Part shown: in pieces, positions 25,897-34,054 of the stretch
Layout: every line of letters begins with the position of its first letter
Numbering within the stretch: position 1 is the first letter of the stretch
NCBI GenBank assembly: GCA_900618065.1
Contig: UYIL01000003.1
Span: 2,294,001-2,358,000 of the forward strand
Source: Streptococcus thermophilus
GTDB lineage: Bacteria; Actinomycetota; Actinomycetes; Mycobacteriales; Mycobacteriaceae
Direction: 5' to 3'
DNA: 64,000 nucleotides
Position numbers and translations under genes: made by a program
Notes under the pieces: generated by a model
Databases searched by the model: none
What the model saw: the letters and a program-made list of their open reading frames with translations, nothing else
Told to the model about the DNA's origin: nothing

Positions 25897-27048
25897 TTAG
25901 CCAATGAAGTCGGCGACGTTGTCACCCTTCTCAGTCGCACCAGACGGCACGGACTGAATCTGCTGGCGGACCTCGCTCGGCGCACTCGGCTTCACCGGCC
26001 GCTCGGGCGCCTGAGGCTGCTCCGGAGCCTGAGGCTTGTCGGCCGGCTGATCCGGCTGCGGGTTGTTAACCGGCTGCTTTGGCTCAGGGTTCTCGGCCGG
26101 CTTGCCCGGGGTGAGCGGCGTCGGGGTAGAAGACAGACCCGGCATCTGGTCGAACAGCCACACGAGACCCGGGATAACCGGAATCAGGAGCAGCAGCCAC
26201 CACAGGTTCTTGTTCTCGTCGGAGCTACCCTTCTTCTCCGGGGTCTCCGGCTCCTCTTCCTTAGCAGGCTCCTCGGGCACCTCGGGAGTCTCCGGCTCTT
26301 CCTTCGGCTCCTCCTTCTTGCCCGGCTGCTCCGGCTCCGCGGGCTTCTTCGGCTCCGCGGGCTTCTTCGGCTCCTCCTTCTTGCCCGGCTTATCCTTGCC
26401 AGGCGTTTCAGGCTTCACCTTGTCCACCGGGTTCTGGAGCACAACGACGTAGCATGCCATTGCGCTATTCATCGTGAACGAGGCGGTTTGGCCACTGCTC
26501 TTATTTGCACCGAGAACGAGGTTCCAGATGAATTCTTCGGTACCGTACTCAAAGCCTTTCAGAGCCGGTTTCTCACCCTCGGTGATGGTCACCTTGGTGC
26601 CCACTGGGAGCTTCGAGACCCTGAATTCGGAGTGCCAGTTCCCAAGAACGTCGCCGCTAAGCTTCACCGTGTTGCCCTCAACCGCCGGAAGCTGACCAGG
26701 CTTAAAGTTCACAAGGACTTTCTTAATCTGGGCTTCGGTGGTGCCAGCCGGGAACTCCAGCGTGACGTTAACCGGGTACTTCTGCTTCGCTGCCTGGGCT
26801 TTGGCGTCAGCCAGCTCCTGCGGAGTGAGCTTGTCCTTGCCGTTCTCATCCTTGGCGGAAACAATGCGCTTGAAAACGTGGAACTCCGGCGGCATCTGGT
26901 TCTCCACATGCGGATGATCTTGCGCCTTAGCAGCGGGAACAGCGTTGCCCCCGAGAGCTGCGGCCAAGAAAACGGCGAAGACCGTCACCAACGCGGTAAA
27001 GGTTGCACGCAGACCAACACGGCCCACGAGATTACGCTGCGCGTTCAT
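25897..27048 (-). CDS. Small surface protein, one DUF5979-type domain
   Basis: 383 residues; signal peptide to about residue 42 (AKA-QDH). One beta-rich domain follows (FHVFKRIVSAKDENGKDKLT ... VVVLQNPVDK, about 55-210), clearly related to the last module of the 776-residue neighbour. Then come a Pro/Glu/Lys stalk (KKEEPKKPAEP repeats), the same hydrophobic segment (LWWLLLLIPVIPGLVWL, about 280), a Pro/Gln-rich tail and the conserved end SGATEKGDNVADFIG. No LPxTG. The start has AAGGAG, and the upstream region is a diverged copy of that of the larger gene. The two genes are paralogues; this one kept a single domain. Confidence 0.75.
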   Translation of the reverse strand: MNAQRNLVGRVGLRATFTALVTVFAVFLAAALGGNAVPAAKAQDHPHVENQMPPEFHVFKRIVSAKDENGKDKLTPQELADAKAQAAKQKYPVNVTLEFPAGTTEAQIKKVLVNFKPGQLPAVEGNTVKLSGDVLGNWHSEFRVSKLPVGTKVTITEGEKPALKGFEYGTEEFIWNLVLGANKSSGQTASFTMNSAMACYVVVLQNPVDKVKPETPGKDKPGKKEEPKKPAEPKKPAEPEQPGKKEEPKEEPETPEVPEEPAKEEEPETPEKKGSSDENKNLWWLLLLIPVIPGLVWLFDQMPGLSSTPTPLTPGKPAENPEPKQPVNNPQPDQPADKPQAPEQPQAPERPVKPSAPSEVRQQIQSVPSGATEKGDNVADFIG

Positions 27049-27065
27049 TAATCACTCCTTGATTA

Positions 27066-27100
27066 GTCGATATGTCATTCGTTCTGATCGAGATACCGAC
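27066..27100 (-). promoter_or_regulatory. Conserved inverted repeat upstream of the small surface-protein gene
   Basis: gtcgatat (27066-27073) and ataccgac (27093-27100), 19 bp apart, the same layout as at 25493-25527. Confidence 0.5.
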
Positions 27101-27244
27101 AAGAGTGATCGGTACGTCTAGAACATTGCCTGCCACCATCAAAGATTCTTAAGATAGTTGCCAGAGCACGCTCAGAATCGTACCGAGCTTTTAATTATAT
27201 GTAAAGCCGAGCGCAGAGATTTCTACAAAATACCTGAGTACAAC

Positions 27245-28045
27245 CTAAACTGGTTCCGCAACAACGAACACGTTGTCCGCGTAACCAAGCGTTCCGCCGA
27301 CGAATTCGCCGCCGCAGGTGATCAACACAAGCTTGTTCTCGCCCGTCGAGTCATTGACCTCTTCAGGCAGTGCCCCTTCCTTGGAGGCGCGGAAGGGGGG
27401 TTTGGTCACGCGGTAGGTGTGGGTGGTGCCGTCGATAAGCACCGAGACCTCATCGCCCGCCGCAAGCTGCGTGAAATTGTACGCGAAGCCCTGGCCCTGC
27501 GTCTGGTGGTTGACGTGGCCGGTGATCACCGTCGAACCCTTCGCATCCGGATCACCCGGAATCGCGGACGACGCATACCACCCGAGACGACTGACATCCT
27601 CCGGCGGAATCAGCGCGCCCTCATCCGTCAGGCCCACCAGATCGACCGGCGCGGTACCGATGCTCATCTGCAACGCCATCTCACCGATGTCCTCGTGGCT
27701 CTCCGGAACCGGCGTGAGCTCCTCTTCCTGCTGGCCGGAGTCATCGACGTAACCGTCCTCGATCACCTCAGGCGCGGTGCTGGTCGGCTCCTGCGACTGA
27801 GACTGCGAAGTCTCCGACGCCTCCTCCGCATTATCGCTTCCACCCCATGGGATGAAAGCGATCGCGCAGATCAGTGCCACCACGCCGAGCAACGCGGCGA
27901 GGATCAAGGGCAGTTTCTTATTCGAGTTCTTCTCGGATCCGGCGGTGGCTTCGGTTTCTTTTTCCGAGGCATTCTCCGGGAACTTCTCGGAAGAAGTCTC
28001 CTCCGGATCCGGCTGGTTCTTGGGGTTTGGTGTCGCAGTACTCAT
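27245..28045 (-). CDS. Sortase (class E/F-like)
   Basis: 266 residues from the ATG at 28045. A charged cytosolic N-terminus of about 45 residues, one membrane helix (LPLILAALLGVVALICAIAF, about 46-66), an acidic Ser/Gln/Glu-rich linker, then a sortase catalytic domain. Catalytic His in TGHVNHQTQG (about 177), catalytic Cys in LVLITCGGEF (about 244), and the late segment GYADNVFVVAEPV expected to follow the active site in class F enzymes. Sortases attach surface proteins to peptidoglycan. It heads the minus-strand surface cluster, so the two neighbouring surface proteins are natural candidate substrates, although they lack LPxTG. Confidence 0.85.
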   Translation of the reverse strand: MSTATPNPKNQPDPEETSSEKFPENASEKETEATAGSEKNSNKKLPLILAALLGVVALICAIAFIPWGGSDNAEEASETSQSQSQEPTSTAPEVIEDGYVDDSGQQEEELTPVPESHEDIGEMALQMSIGTAPVDLVGLTDEGALIPPEDVSRLGWYASSAIPGDPDAKGSTVITGHVNHQTQGQGFAYNFTQLAAGDEVSVLIDGTTHTYRVTKPPFRASKEGALPEEVNDSTGENKLVLITCGGEFVGGTLGYADNVFVVAEPV

Positions 28046-28118
28046 CGCGAAATATCCTAAGTCATACTTGGGCTGGAAAGGGACATCGATACCCAAGCAA
28101 TTCTCAACAACTTGGGAG

Positions 28119-28159
28119 GAAAAAGAAAGACGGTCTGAAGGGGTGCTTCTTCAGGCCGT
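28119..28159 (-). terminator. Terminator after the surface-protein remnant
   Basis: Minus-strand acggcctgaag / cttcagaccgt stem (28149-28159 with 28130-28140) followed by CTTTCTTTTTCC. It resembles the terminators of the two intact surface genes. Confidence 0.7.
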
Positions 28160-28175
28160 TGGGTGTAGTGAGCGA

Positions 28176-28253
28176 CTAGTTCTTGGTCGATAAAACGGGA
28201 ACGTTATCGCCCTTGGTAGCCGCGTCTAACGGCTCCGACTGGATCGGGGGCGG
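28176..28253 (-). pseudogene. C-terminal remnant of a third surface protein
   Basis: On the minus strand, just before a terminator, 25 codons read PPPIQSEPLDAATKGDNV then PVLSTKN-stop. This aligns with the C-termini of the two intact paralogues (IQSVPSGATEKGDNV). No matching sequence is found upstream of it, so the rest of the gene has been deleted. The remnant sits upstream of the sortase gene, which means the cluster once had surface proteins on both sides of the sortase. Confidence 0.7.
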
Positions 28254-28549
28254 CCGTCAGCTACACTCGCGAGTTTGAGAATCGCTGGCGGGTGAGGATA
28301 CGGGGCTCAGAGCACTTAACACCACCGGTTCAGGCAGGAAGCTTTTGGCAATCATTCCAGTAGCACAAACGTCTCGTTTAACAGACTGCGCCTAAACAAG
28401 ATCTCGGTTTAACACGTCCAGAGCGGGGGCAGGCAGTGTCTGAACCGCCCAACAGTTCACCGCATCAGGTCGATTTAACTAAAATTCCTGGTTAGGCAGT
28501 GTATAACTTTTCGTAGGGACCTAAACTGGATCAGGCAGGAGACGGGAAA
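28254..28549. other. Spacer before the ParA-HEPN module
   Basis: About 300 bp with no recognisable gene. Base composition falls from GC-rich to AT-rich towards 28500, marking the edge of the AT-richer module. An AGGAG ribosome site lies at about 28536-28540. Confidence 0.5.
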
Positions 28550-29590
28550 TTGAGTTGTCAGGTAATTGCGCTTTTCAATAACAAGGGTGGAGTAAGCAAA
28601 ACTACCACTTGTTTCAATCTAGGCTGGAAATTAGCCGAGATGGGCAAAATGGTTATTTTGGTGGATGCCGATCCTCAGTGCAACCTATCCGGCCTGACTC
28701 TCGAATCCGAGAGCGAGGATCTCATATCGGCGACGTACCAAAGCTTTGAATCGGTCAATCTATACTCGAGCCTGCTTCCCGCAATGAAGAGTACTGGAAC
28801 CAAAATCGAAGCACCAGAGTTGCCCACTGTTGCTGGAAACGACGGTCTCTTTCTGCTTCCGGGAAACGTTAAGCTGGCCGAGGTGGAAACTCAATTGGCG
28901 ACGGCAATGAGTGTCGGCGGTATGCTTCCCGCAATGCAAAACGTGCCCGGATCCTTCAAAGCGCTTTACGAGCTCCTGGCCGACAAGTACGACGCTGACT
29001 ACATCCTGATAGACATGAGCCCAAGTTTGGGGGCTCTGAACCAGGTGAATTTCCTGAATGCAGACCACTTCATCGTACCTGTAATTCCGGACATTTTTTC
29101 TGTTATGGCGATCAAGAGCCTTTCAACGGCAATTCCGAACTGGTTGGACTGGGCACGCAAAGTCAATCAACTTGGAATGTTCAATGACCCAGACCTTCTT
29201 TACAAGTTCGAGCCAACAATTCCTAAGTTCCTCGGTACCGTGATTCAGCGGTACCGTCTGCGCAACGGAATGCCTTCGCGGTCTTTTGAGCAGTACTTCC
29301 ACTACTTGGACGAGGCTGTTGACGAGATTTTCATCCCAGAAATGCGGAAGAATGGGTTAATTCCGGAGAAAACAGCCGACAAGCCGTCTGCAAGTATGAG
29401 ATTGGCCGAAATCCCCGACTTCAATTCTTTGATCGCTAGCTCGCAGGCCGCGCGCAAACCGGTGTACGTGCTTTCCGACAACGACCTTAAAATCGGGGGT
29501 GCTGCACTTCACACGCAGAAAGAAAAGATCGAGCAATTCCAATCGATCTTTACCGACTTCGCCAACAAAGTCATTGACCTGACCAGTTAA
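28550..29590 (+). CDS. ParA-like (SIMIBI) ATPase
   Basis: 346 residues from a TTG at 28550 with AGGAG about 9 bp upstream. The deviant Walker A NNKGGVSKTTT is at residues 10-20, Walker A' VILVDADPQCNLSG near 35-48, and Walker B YILIDMSPSLGALN near 143-156. This is a complete ParA/MinD-type ATPase fold, but no ParB gene, parS-like site or plasmid gene is nearby. Instead it is followed after 15 bp by a HEPN-like gene. The codon use and AT content differ from the core genes, a sign of horizontal transfer. The role as the sensor or switch of a two-gene defence module is inferred. Confidence 0.85.
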   Translation: MSCQVIALFNNKGGVSKTTTCFNLGWKLAEMGKMVILVDADPQCNLSGLTLESESEDLISATYQSFESVNLYSSLLPAMKSTGTKIEAPELPTVAGNDGLFLLPGNVKLAEVETQLATAMSVGGMLPAMQNVPGSFKALYELLADKYDADYILIDMSPSLGALNQVNFLNADHFIVPVIPDIFSVMAIKSLSTAIPNWLDWARKVNQLGMFNDPDLLYKFEPTIPKFLGTVIQRYRLRNGMPSRSFEQYFHYLDEAVDEIFIPEMRKNGLIPEKTADKPSASMRLAEIPDFNSLIASSQAARKPVYVLSDNDLKIGGAALHTQKEKIEQFQSIFTDFANKVIDLTS

Positions 29591-29605
29591 ATTTGGCGGC
29601 CTTCA

Positions 29606-30265
29606 ATGTTTTATGATCCGGATAAAGCTCTTTCTAAGCACAACTCGACTTTCGCTAACGGCATTACGCGTAGTCTAGACTTGTCCCGTTTAGCAGCTGA
29701 ACTTTCCGAGGATCGTCGTGCTCTTGCCGTCGATGTTTCAAATTCATCCGTGGTTATGGCCGTCGGGAGCCTAGATTTGCTTTGCAAGAATATTCAGCGT
29801 GAGTCTCTCCTTTCATATCTCTACGGCTATCTCGAACCTCCTGAAAAAGTGCGTAAAGACATTCCGCTAACCGTGGCTCGGCTCGTGACCGATGCAGCTA
29901 AGAGCCCCAACAAAGAACTCGCCGCAGGGTCAGACCACTTGTTGGCAGCATCTTCTCTAGAGCGCGAACTCTCTAGGGACAATTTTCAGGGTCTGAAGAG
30001 CATATCGACGCTTTTCACCTCGTTGGGGTTAGGAAAGCCGAAGACTTTCATGAACAAAGGTCAGTACGCCGAGTTCACCGCTGCAGTCACTGAGCTCACT
30101 GAGTACCGGCATGAGATTGTGCACCGCACCGCGGTTGAAGTTGATCCCTTTCAGTCCTCCACCGTGGATGATATCTCCCGCAGGTCCATTACCCCTGAGG
30201 CCGCAAACGCGCTCAAGGTTGGAGGGGAGGCACTTATCAATCGAGTGAAAGCTTTCATCGGTTAG
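29606..30265 (+). CDS. HEPN-like putative ribonuclease
   Basis: 219 residues, all predicted helical. Near the end is EYRHEIVHRTAVEVD, which has the R-x4-H motif (RHEIVH) that forms the catalytic core of HEPN ribonucleases such as the RiboL-PSP/MAE_28990 types. The preceding helices (SVVMAVGSLDLLCKNIQRES, AEFTAAVTELTEY) fit a HEPN bundle. It starts 15 bp after the ParA-like stop, and no other gene is on this strand up to 30265, so the two form one operon. HEPN proteins often act as toxins that cut RNA in abortive infection or toxin-antitoxin systems. Here the ATPase would be the regulator. The family call rests on one motif and the helical pattern. Confidence 0.65.
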   Translation: MFYDPDKALSKHNSTFANGITRSLDLSRLAAELSEDRRALAVDVSNSSVVMAVGSLDLLCKNIQRESLLSYLYGYLEPPEKVRKDIPLTVARLVTDAAKSPNKELAAGSDHLLAASSLERELSRDNFQGLKSISTLFTSLGLGKPKTFMNKGQYAEFTAAVTELTEYRHEIVHRTAVEVDPFQSSTVDDISRRSITPEAANALKVGGEALINRVKAFIG

Positions 30266-30309
30266 CCCTCGTCAAGTTATTGTTATTCCCTCCTGACTTC
30301 AGGGTCGTC

Positions 30310-30520
30310 TTCGCCGCCCGAAGTGTGCCAACCTGGGCTCATGTCGATATGGAGCTTCGGGGCGCTGGAAAGCTCTTCAAGACGCAGGACGTAATCCTGG
30401 GCGCGCTGCGGCAACTCCTCAAACGTGCGGCAGCCGGTGATGTTTTCGTCCCTGGCGGGCATGGTCTCAAAGATTGGCTCAGCGTGGTGGAACCAGACTG
30501 TGTAAGCGGCAACGCGTAAA
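30310..30520 (-). pseudogene. Duplicated 3' end of purA
   Basis: Reads [40 protein letters not shown] and on, an uninterrupted but diverged copy of about the last 65 residues of PurA (31539-31750). The similarity fades at both ends, so the limits are approximate. The frame is open from 30564 to 30283, but the flanking residues are unrelated. It lies between the HEPN gene and the unknown gene 30593-31315, which itself lies between the fragment and intact purA. Confidence 0.9.
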
Positions 30521-30592
30521 ATCCCGAGCTCAACCGCGTGCTTACGCCGGCCACTCTTAGTCATGCGCTACCGAATCTCTGTGCTTCTTTGG

Positions 30593-31315
30593 TTACAAAC
30601 CAGCCAGCGAACGAAATTCGGCCATCAAGCTTGCAACACTGATAAACGTAGTAACCCCGGGAGATTCAAGAGCCTTTTTGGCTTCTTCAATCCGCGCATT
30701 ATAGGTCTTACGGTCGGGACCGTATTTCTCGCTCCAGTTTTCAACTTGCCAGCTCGAGGGCTCCGAAAATAGCAACCAGAAATTCTTCCGTAGCGACTCC
30801 GTACTCACTACAATCCGCTCTCGATTGAACGAGGTATCAGTGAATGTGCCTACCCCGTAGGCTTCTTCCTTGAAGAGGTCCCGCCAGTACTTTTCCCGTA
30901 TATAAAGGGTCGTTTTCTCCTCGTCCGTCCCGGTATCCAAATCAATAGTGACATGTCGAGACAACTCCCTTACAAGCCCATTACCAGCGTCGCCGCTGCT
31001 ATCCCCTCTTGTCAACCGCTGAAAGTGGCTGTACCGCAAACCCGAAACCTTGGCTGGAGTACACCCAAGTTTTTGCGCAATTGCGAAATCGCTTTCACCC
31101 AGAATATTCTCGCCGTTTTGCACGAAAAGATGGAAGAGCAGCTGTTCATACTGAGCTTTTGTTGCTGTGCCGAAATTCTCGTTCCAAACCGCGTCTACAA
31201 TGCCCTTCCCGATAGCCTCGTGGTCGAAGTTTTCCTCCGATTCCGGCTTATCCTGGACTTTAGCGTTATCCAGCGCCGGTCGAACATCTACGGTCCGCTT
31301 GTCCCCACCACTCAT
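30593..31315 (-). CDS. Unknown accessory protein with an HTH-like segment
   Basis: 240 residues; the start has GGAGG 6 bp upstream. No family recognised. A possible helix-turn-helix is visible at about residues 76-100 (DFAIAQKLGCTPAKVSGLRY). The rest is soluble and charged, with aromatic-rich stretches (FWLLFSEPSSWQVENWSEKY). Composition is AT-richer than the core genes. It is bracketed by intact purA and a purA 3' fragment, the same arrangement as the cassette after fprA. It is convergent with the ParA-HEPN operon and could be a separate defence or regulatory cassette; nothing decides this. Confidence 0.65.
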   Translation of the reverse strand: MSGGDKRTVDVRPALDNAKVQDKPESEENFDHEAIGKGIVDAVWNENFGTATKAQYEQLLFHLFVQNGENILGESDFAIAQKLGCTPAKVSGLRYSHFQRLTRGDSSGDAGNGLVRELSRHVTIDLDTGTDEEKTTLYIREKYWRDLFKEEAYGVGTFTDTSFNRERIVVSTESLRKNFWLLFSEPSSWQVENWSEKYGPDRKTYNARIEEAKKALESPGVTTFISVASLMAEFRSLAGL

Positions 31316-31538
31316 CCATTGCCTCCAAGCAGGTTCTTATCCTCTAGTTCCGTGGTTGATTCTTGTCCTCCAGTTCCAAGGTTAAGGCTTCAGAACCGCC
31401 ATTTTCGTTGTTTTGGAAAGTAATTTGCTAGCGGGGTCCCGCGTTTAGCTACACCCCCATCGAAACATCTCCGAGCAGGCTCACCGCCGTAGTGCAGCCC
31501 AGTGACTCCAGCCCCGCAACTCGGCACAATGGACCGTT

Positions 31539-32828
31539 TTAGCGCTCCATGATGTCGTTGCGCACGATCGTCTGGTCGCGTCCCGGGCCCACGCCGATGT
31601 AGGACATCGGGGCACCGGAAAGCTCCTCAAGACGCAGGACGTAATCCTGGGCGCGCTGCGGCAACTCCTCGAACGTGCGGCAGCCCGTGATGTCCTCGTT
31701 CCAGGCGGGCATCGTCTCGAAGATCGGCTCGGCGTGGTGGAACTCCGACTGGGTCAGCGGCATTTGGTCGTGGCGGACACCGTCGACATCGTAGGCGACG
31801 CAGATCGGGATCTCGCCGATGCCGGTGAGCACGTCCAGCTTGGTCAGGAAGTAATCAGTGAAGCCGTTGACGCGCGCGGCGTAGCGGGCAATCACAGCGT
31901 CGTACCAGCCGCAGCGGCGCTTCCGGCCGGTGTTCACGCCGACCTCGCCGCCGACTTCCTGCAGGTAGTCTCCCCACTTGTCAAAGAGCTCCGTCGGGAA
32001 CGGGCCCGCACCCACACGCGTGGTGTAGGCCTTGACAATGCCCAGCACGCCCGTGATCTGCGTCGGGCCGATGCCGGAGCCGACGCACGCGCCGCCCGCC
32101 GTCGGGTTCGAACTGGTCACAAACGGGTAGGTGCCGTGGTCCACATCCAACATGGTGGCTTGGCCGCCCTCCATGAGGATGTGCTGGCCTTGGGCCAGAG
32201 CGTCGTTAAGCGTGCGCTCCGCATCGATCACCATAGGCTTGACGCGCTCGGCGTACCCCATGAAATAGTCCATGATCGCGTCGGCCTCGATGGCCTTGCG
32301 GTTGTACATCTTCACCAGCATCTGGTTTTTCACGTCCAGGGCGGACTCGATCTTCTGGCGGAGGATGGATTCGTCGAAAAGATCCTGGACGCGGATGCCC
32401 ACACGCGCGACCTTGTCCGCGTACGTCGGACCGATGCCGCGGCCGGTGGTGCCGATCGCGCGTTTGCCCAGGAAACGCTCCTGCACACGGTCGAGCGTCT
32501 GGTGATACGGCGTGACCAGGTGCGCATTCGAGCTGATCTTAAGGCGCGAGGCGTTGGCGCCGCGGGCCTCCAGGCCGTCGATCTCCTCGAACAGTGCCTC
32601 GAGGTTGACCACCACACCATTGCCCAGCACAGGAGTCGCGTTCTCCGACAGCACACCGGCGGGCAGCAGCTTCAGTTCATACTTCTCGCCGCCGACAACC
32701 ACCGTGTGGCCAGCGTTATTGCCGCCATTCGGCTTGACCACATAATCGACCTTGCCGCCGAGGATGTCCGTGGCCTTACCTTTGCCCTCATCGCCCCACT
32801 GCGCGCCGACAATGATGATGGCCGCCAT
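31539..32828 (-). CDS. purA: Adenylosuccinate synthetase
   Basis: 429 residues, the family length. It joins IMP and aspartate with GTP to make adenylosuccinate, the first step to AMP. Motifs: the N-terminal [14 protein letters not shown] (P-loop), [24 protein letters not shown] and the GTP-binding TKLDVL near the end. The start has AAAGGAG 6 bp upstream. It is divergent from 32881-33720. The last ~210 bp are copied at about 30310-30520, and the spacer 31316-31538 separates it from the accessory gene. Confidence 0.97.
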   Translation of the reverse strand: MAAIIIVGAQWGDEGKGKATDILGGKVDYVVKPNGGNNAGHTVVVGGEKYELKLLPAGVLSENATPVLGNGVVVNLEALFEEIDGLEARGANASRLKISSNAHLVTPYHQTLDRVQERFLGKRAIGTTGRGIGPTYADKVARVGIRVQDLFDESILRQKIESALDVKNQMLVKMYNRKAIEADAIMDYFMGYAERVKPMVIDAERTLNDALAQGQHILMEGGQATMLDVDHGTYPFVTSSNPTAGGACVGSGIGPTQITGVLGIVKAYTTRVGAGPFPTELFDKWGDYLQEVGGEVGVNTGRKRRCGWYDAVIARYAARVNGFTDYFLTKLDVLTGIGEIPICVAYDVDGVRHDQMPLTQSEFHHAEPIFETMPAWNEDITGCRTFEELPQRAQDYVLRLEELSGAPMSYIGVGPGRDQTIVRNDIMER

Positions 32829-32880
32829 GAATCGCTCCTTTGCGCTGGTTCGCGTCGAATTCCAGCGTTATTGTAGCGTG

Positions 32881-33720
32881 ATGCGCATGCGGCTGATTCA
32901 TTGCGCGTGCGCGTCCGGGGTCACGGTTCCAGGCGCTTCTACCCATTCGCTTGACGACGTCCCCACCCGCCGCGACCTCACCTTCCTCGACTCTTTAGCC
33001 GCATCGCTTTTGCCCGGGGGTACTGTTCCTTCCCTGACGGAGATCACATCCTCGGCGTCGGTGCCGCATATGGGGGAGCCGGCTTTGGCCGGGCAGTCGC
33101 CGTCGGAGCGACTGCGGGTCGTGGTCTCCGGGTCCGACGCCGCCCTGGGTGCGGTGCTGACCCGGATGATGCGGGCCGACTACATGTGGGCCGAGGTCGC
33201 CTACGTTCCCGTTGATATGGGGTCGCCGGCGTCCGTGCTGTGGGGGCTGTCTGATTTGTCTACTGCTGATGCTGTGTCGTTGGCCGTGTTGGGCGGCGTT
33301 GCGCCGCTGCCGTGCATTCGTACTGACTCCGGTGTCGTCGTCGCCGGGTCTGCTGTTATCGGCAGCGTTGATGGAGGCCCATATATAGGTGAGGTCGTAG
33401 TCGACCAAGACGTGCTGCTCTTCAACGAGTCTGCATCGGCGCGCGTCCCCGGCCCTTACGGCGCGCGTTTGGTGCCGACGGTTGGAGCCCCCGGCCTGGC
33501 TGCCGCCCAGCTGGCCACGCCTGCTTCTGGAGTTCGGCGCCGTTTCCGTCGTGACGTGCCGCCGTCGGTCACGGATCCCTCCACCGTTCTGTCTGGGCGG
33601 GCGCTCCAGGCCGGGGGGCCTGCGATTTCTGTGACCGTTGATGGCGTGGCCGCTCCGCGTGCGGTGAACCGCGTAACGTTCTACCGGCACTTGAGGGATA
33701 TTCAGGCAGTGCGCGTTTAG
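32881..33720 (+). CDS. Conserved corynebacterial protein of unknown function
   Basis: 279 residues, divergent from purA. Starts at the ATG at 32881, with a GTG directly before it (32878). No ribosome site is visible, and TATTGT lies 10 bp upstream, so the mRNA may be leaderless. The N-terminal half resembles a nucleotide- or lipid-kinase-like Rossmann region (LRVVVSGSDAALGAVLTRMM; SADAVSLAVLGG), and the second half is beta-rich (DSGVVVAGSAVIGSVDGGPY). Diacylglycerol-kinase-like proteins of similar layout occur next to purA in corynebacteria, but I cannot confirm the family. Codon use is normal for the genome, so it is probably core. Confidence 0.6.
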   Translation: MRMRLIHCACASGVTVPGASTHSLDDVPTRRDLTFLDSLAASLLPGGTVPSLTEITSSASVPHMGEPALAGQSPSERLRVVVSGSDAALGAVLTRMMRADYMWAEVAYVPVDMGSPASVLWGLSDLSTADAVSLAVLGGVAPLPCIRTDSGVVVAGSAVIGSVDGGPYIGEVVVDQDVLLFNESASARVPGPYGARLVPTVGAPGLAAAQLATPASGVRRRFRRDVPPSVTDPSTVLSGRALQAGGPAISVTVDGVAAPRAVNRVTFYRHLRDIQAVRV

Positions 33721-34054
33721 CGCGGGCTTGGCCTCCGTGTGAAACGACACCGAATTCCCCCGAGTGCCCGACTCGGCCAAAACGTGATTTATCTCACATT
33801 TCGGGCTTTGGGGGCAGGCCGTAGCCATTTCGTTACCTAGGCGAGACTATCCGACCCATGTTGCCGGGTACACACCTGCAGGTTTCCGCAGGTAAGGGTT
33901 AGTGGCGCGACATAATAACCGTTTATGTGACCTGTGCCCTCAAACTTTCAGTTGATCTCCGTGCCGAGGGGGTCCGTCAATGCAGCCGCAGCGATCCATG
34001 GCTACGTTGGTGGTTGTTCGATTCCAACAAACCGCTTAAGGAGAACACGCCAAC
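33721..34054 (+). other. Spacer upstream of the stress-type protein gene
   Basis: 334 bp, no gene seen. It has a short inverted repeat acctgc / gcaggt (33874-33893) and AT-rich DNA around 33910-33935. AAGGAG (about 34039-34044) is the ribosome site of the next gene. The promoter lies here but its sigma factor cannot be told. Confidence 0.5.

Noticed and set aside
28550..30265. Plasmid partition locus (ParA/ParB)
   Set aside because: No ParB-type gene, no parS-like repeats and no replication gene. The second protein has a HEPN motif instead.
18499..31538. Prophage or integrative element
   Set aside because: No integrase, terminase, structural or conjugation gene, and no insertion-sequence transposase in the interval. 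The duplicated gene ends are too long for att sites.
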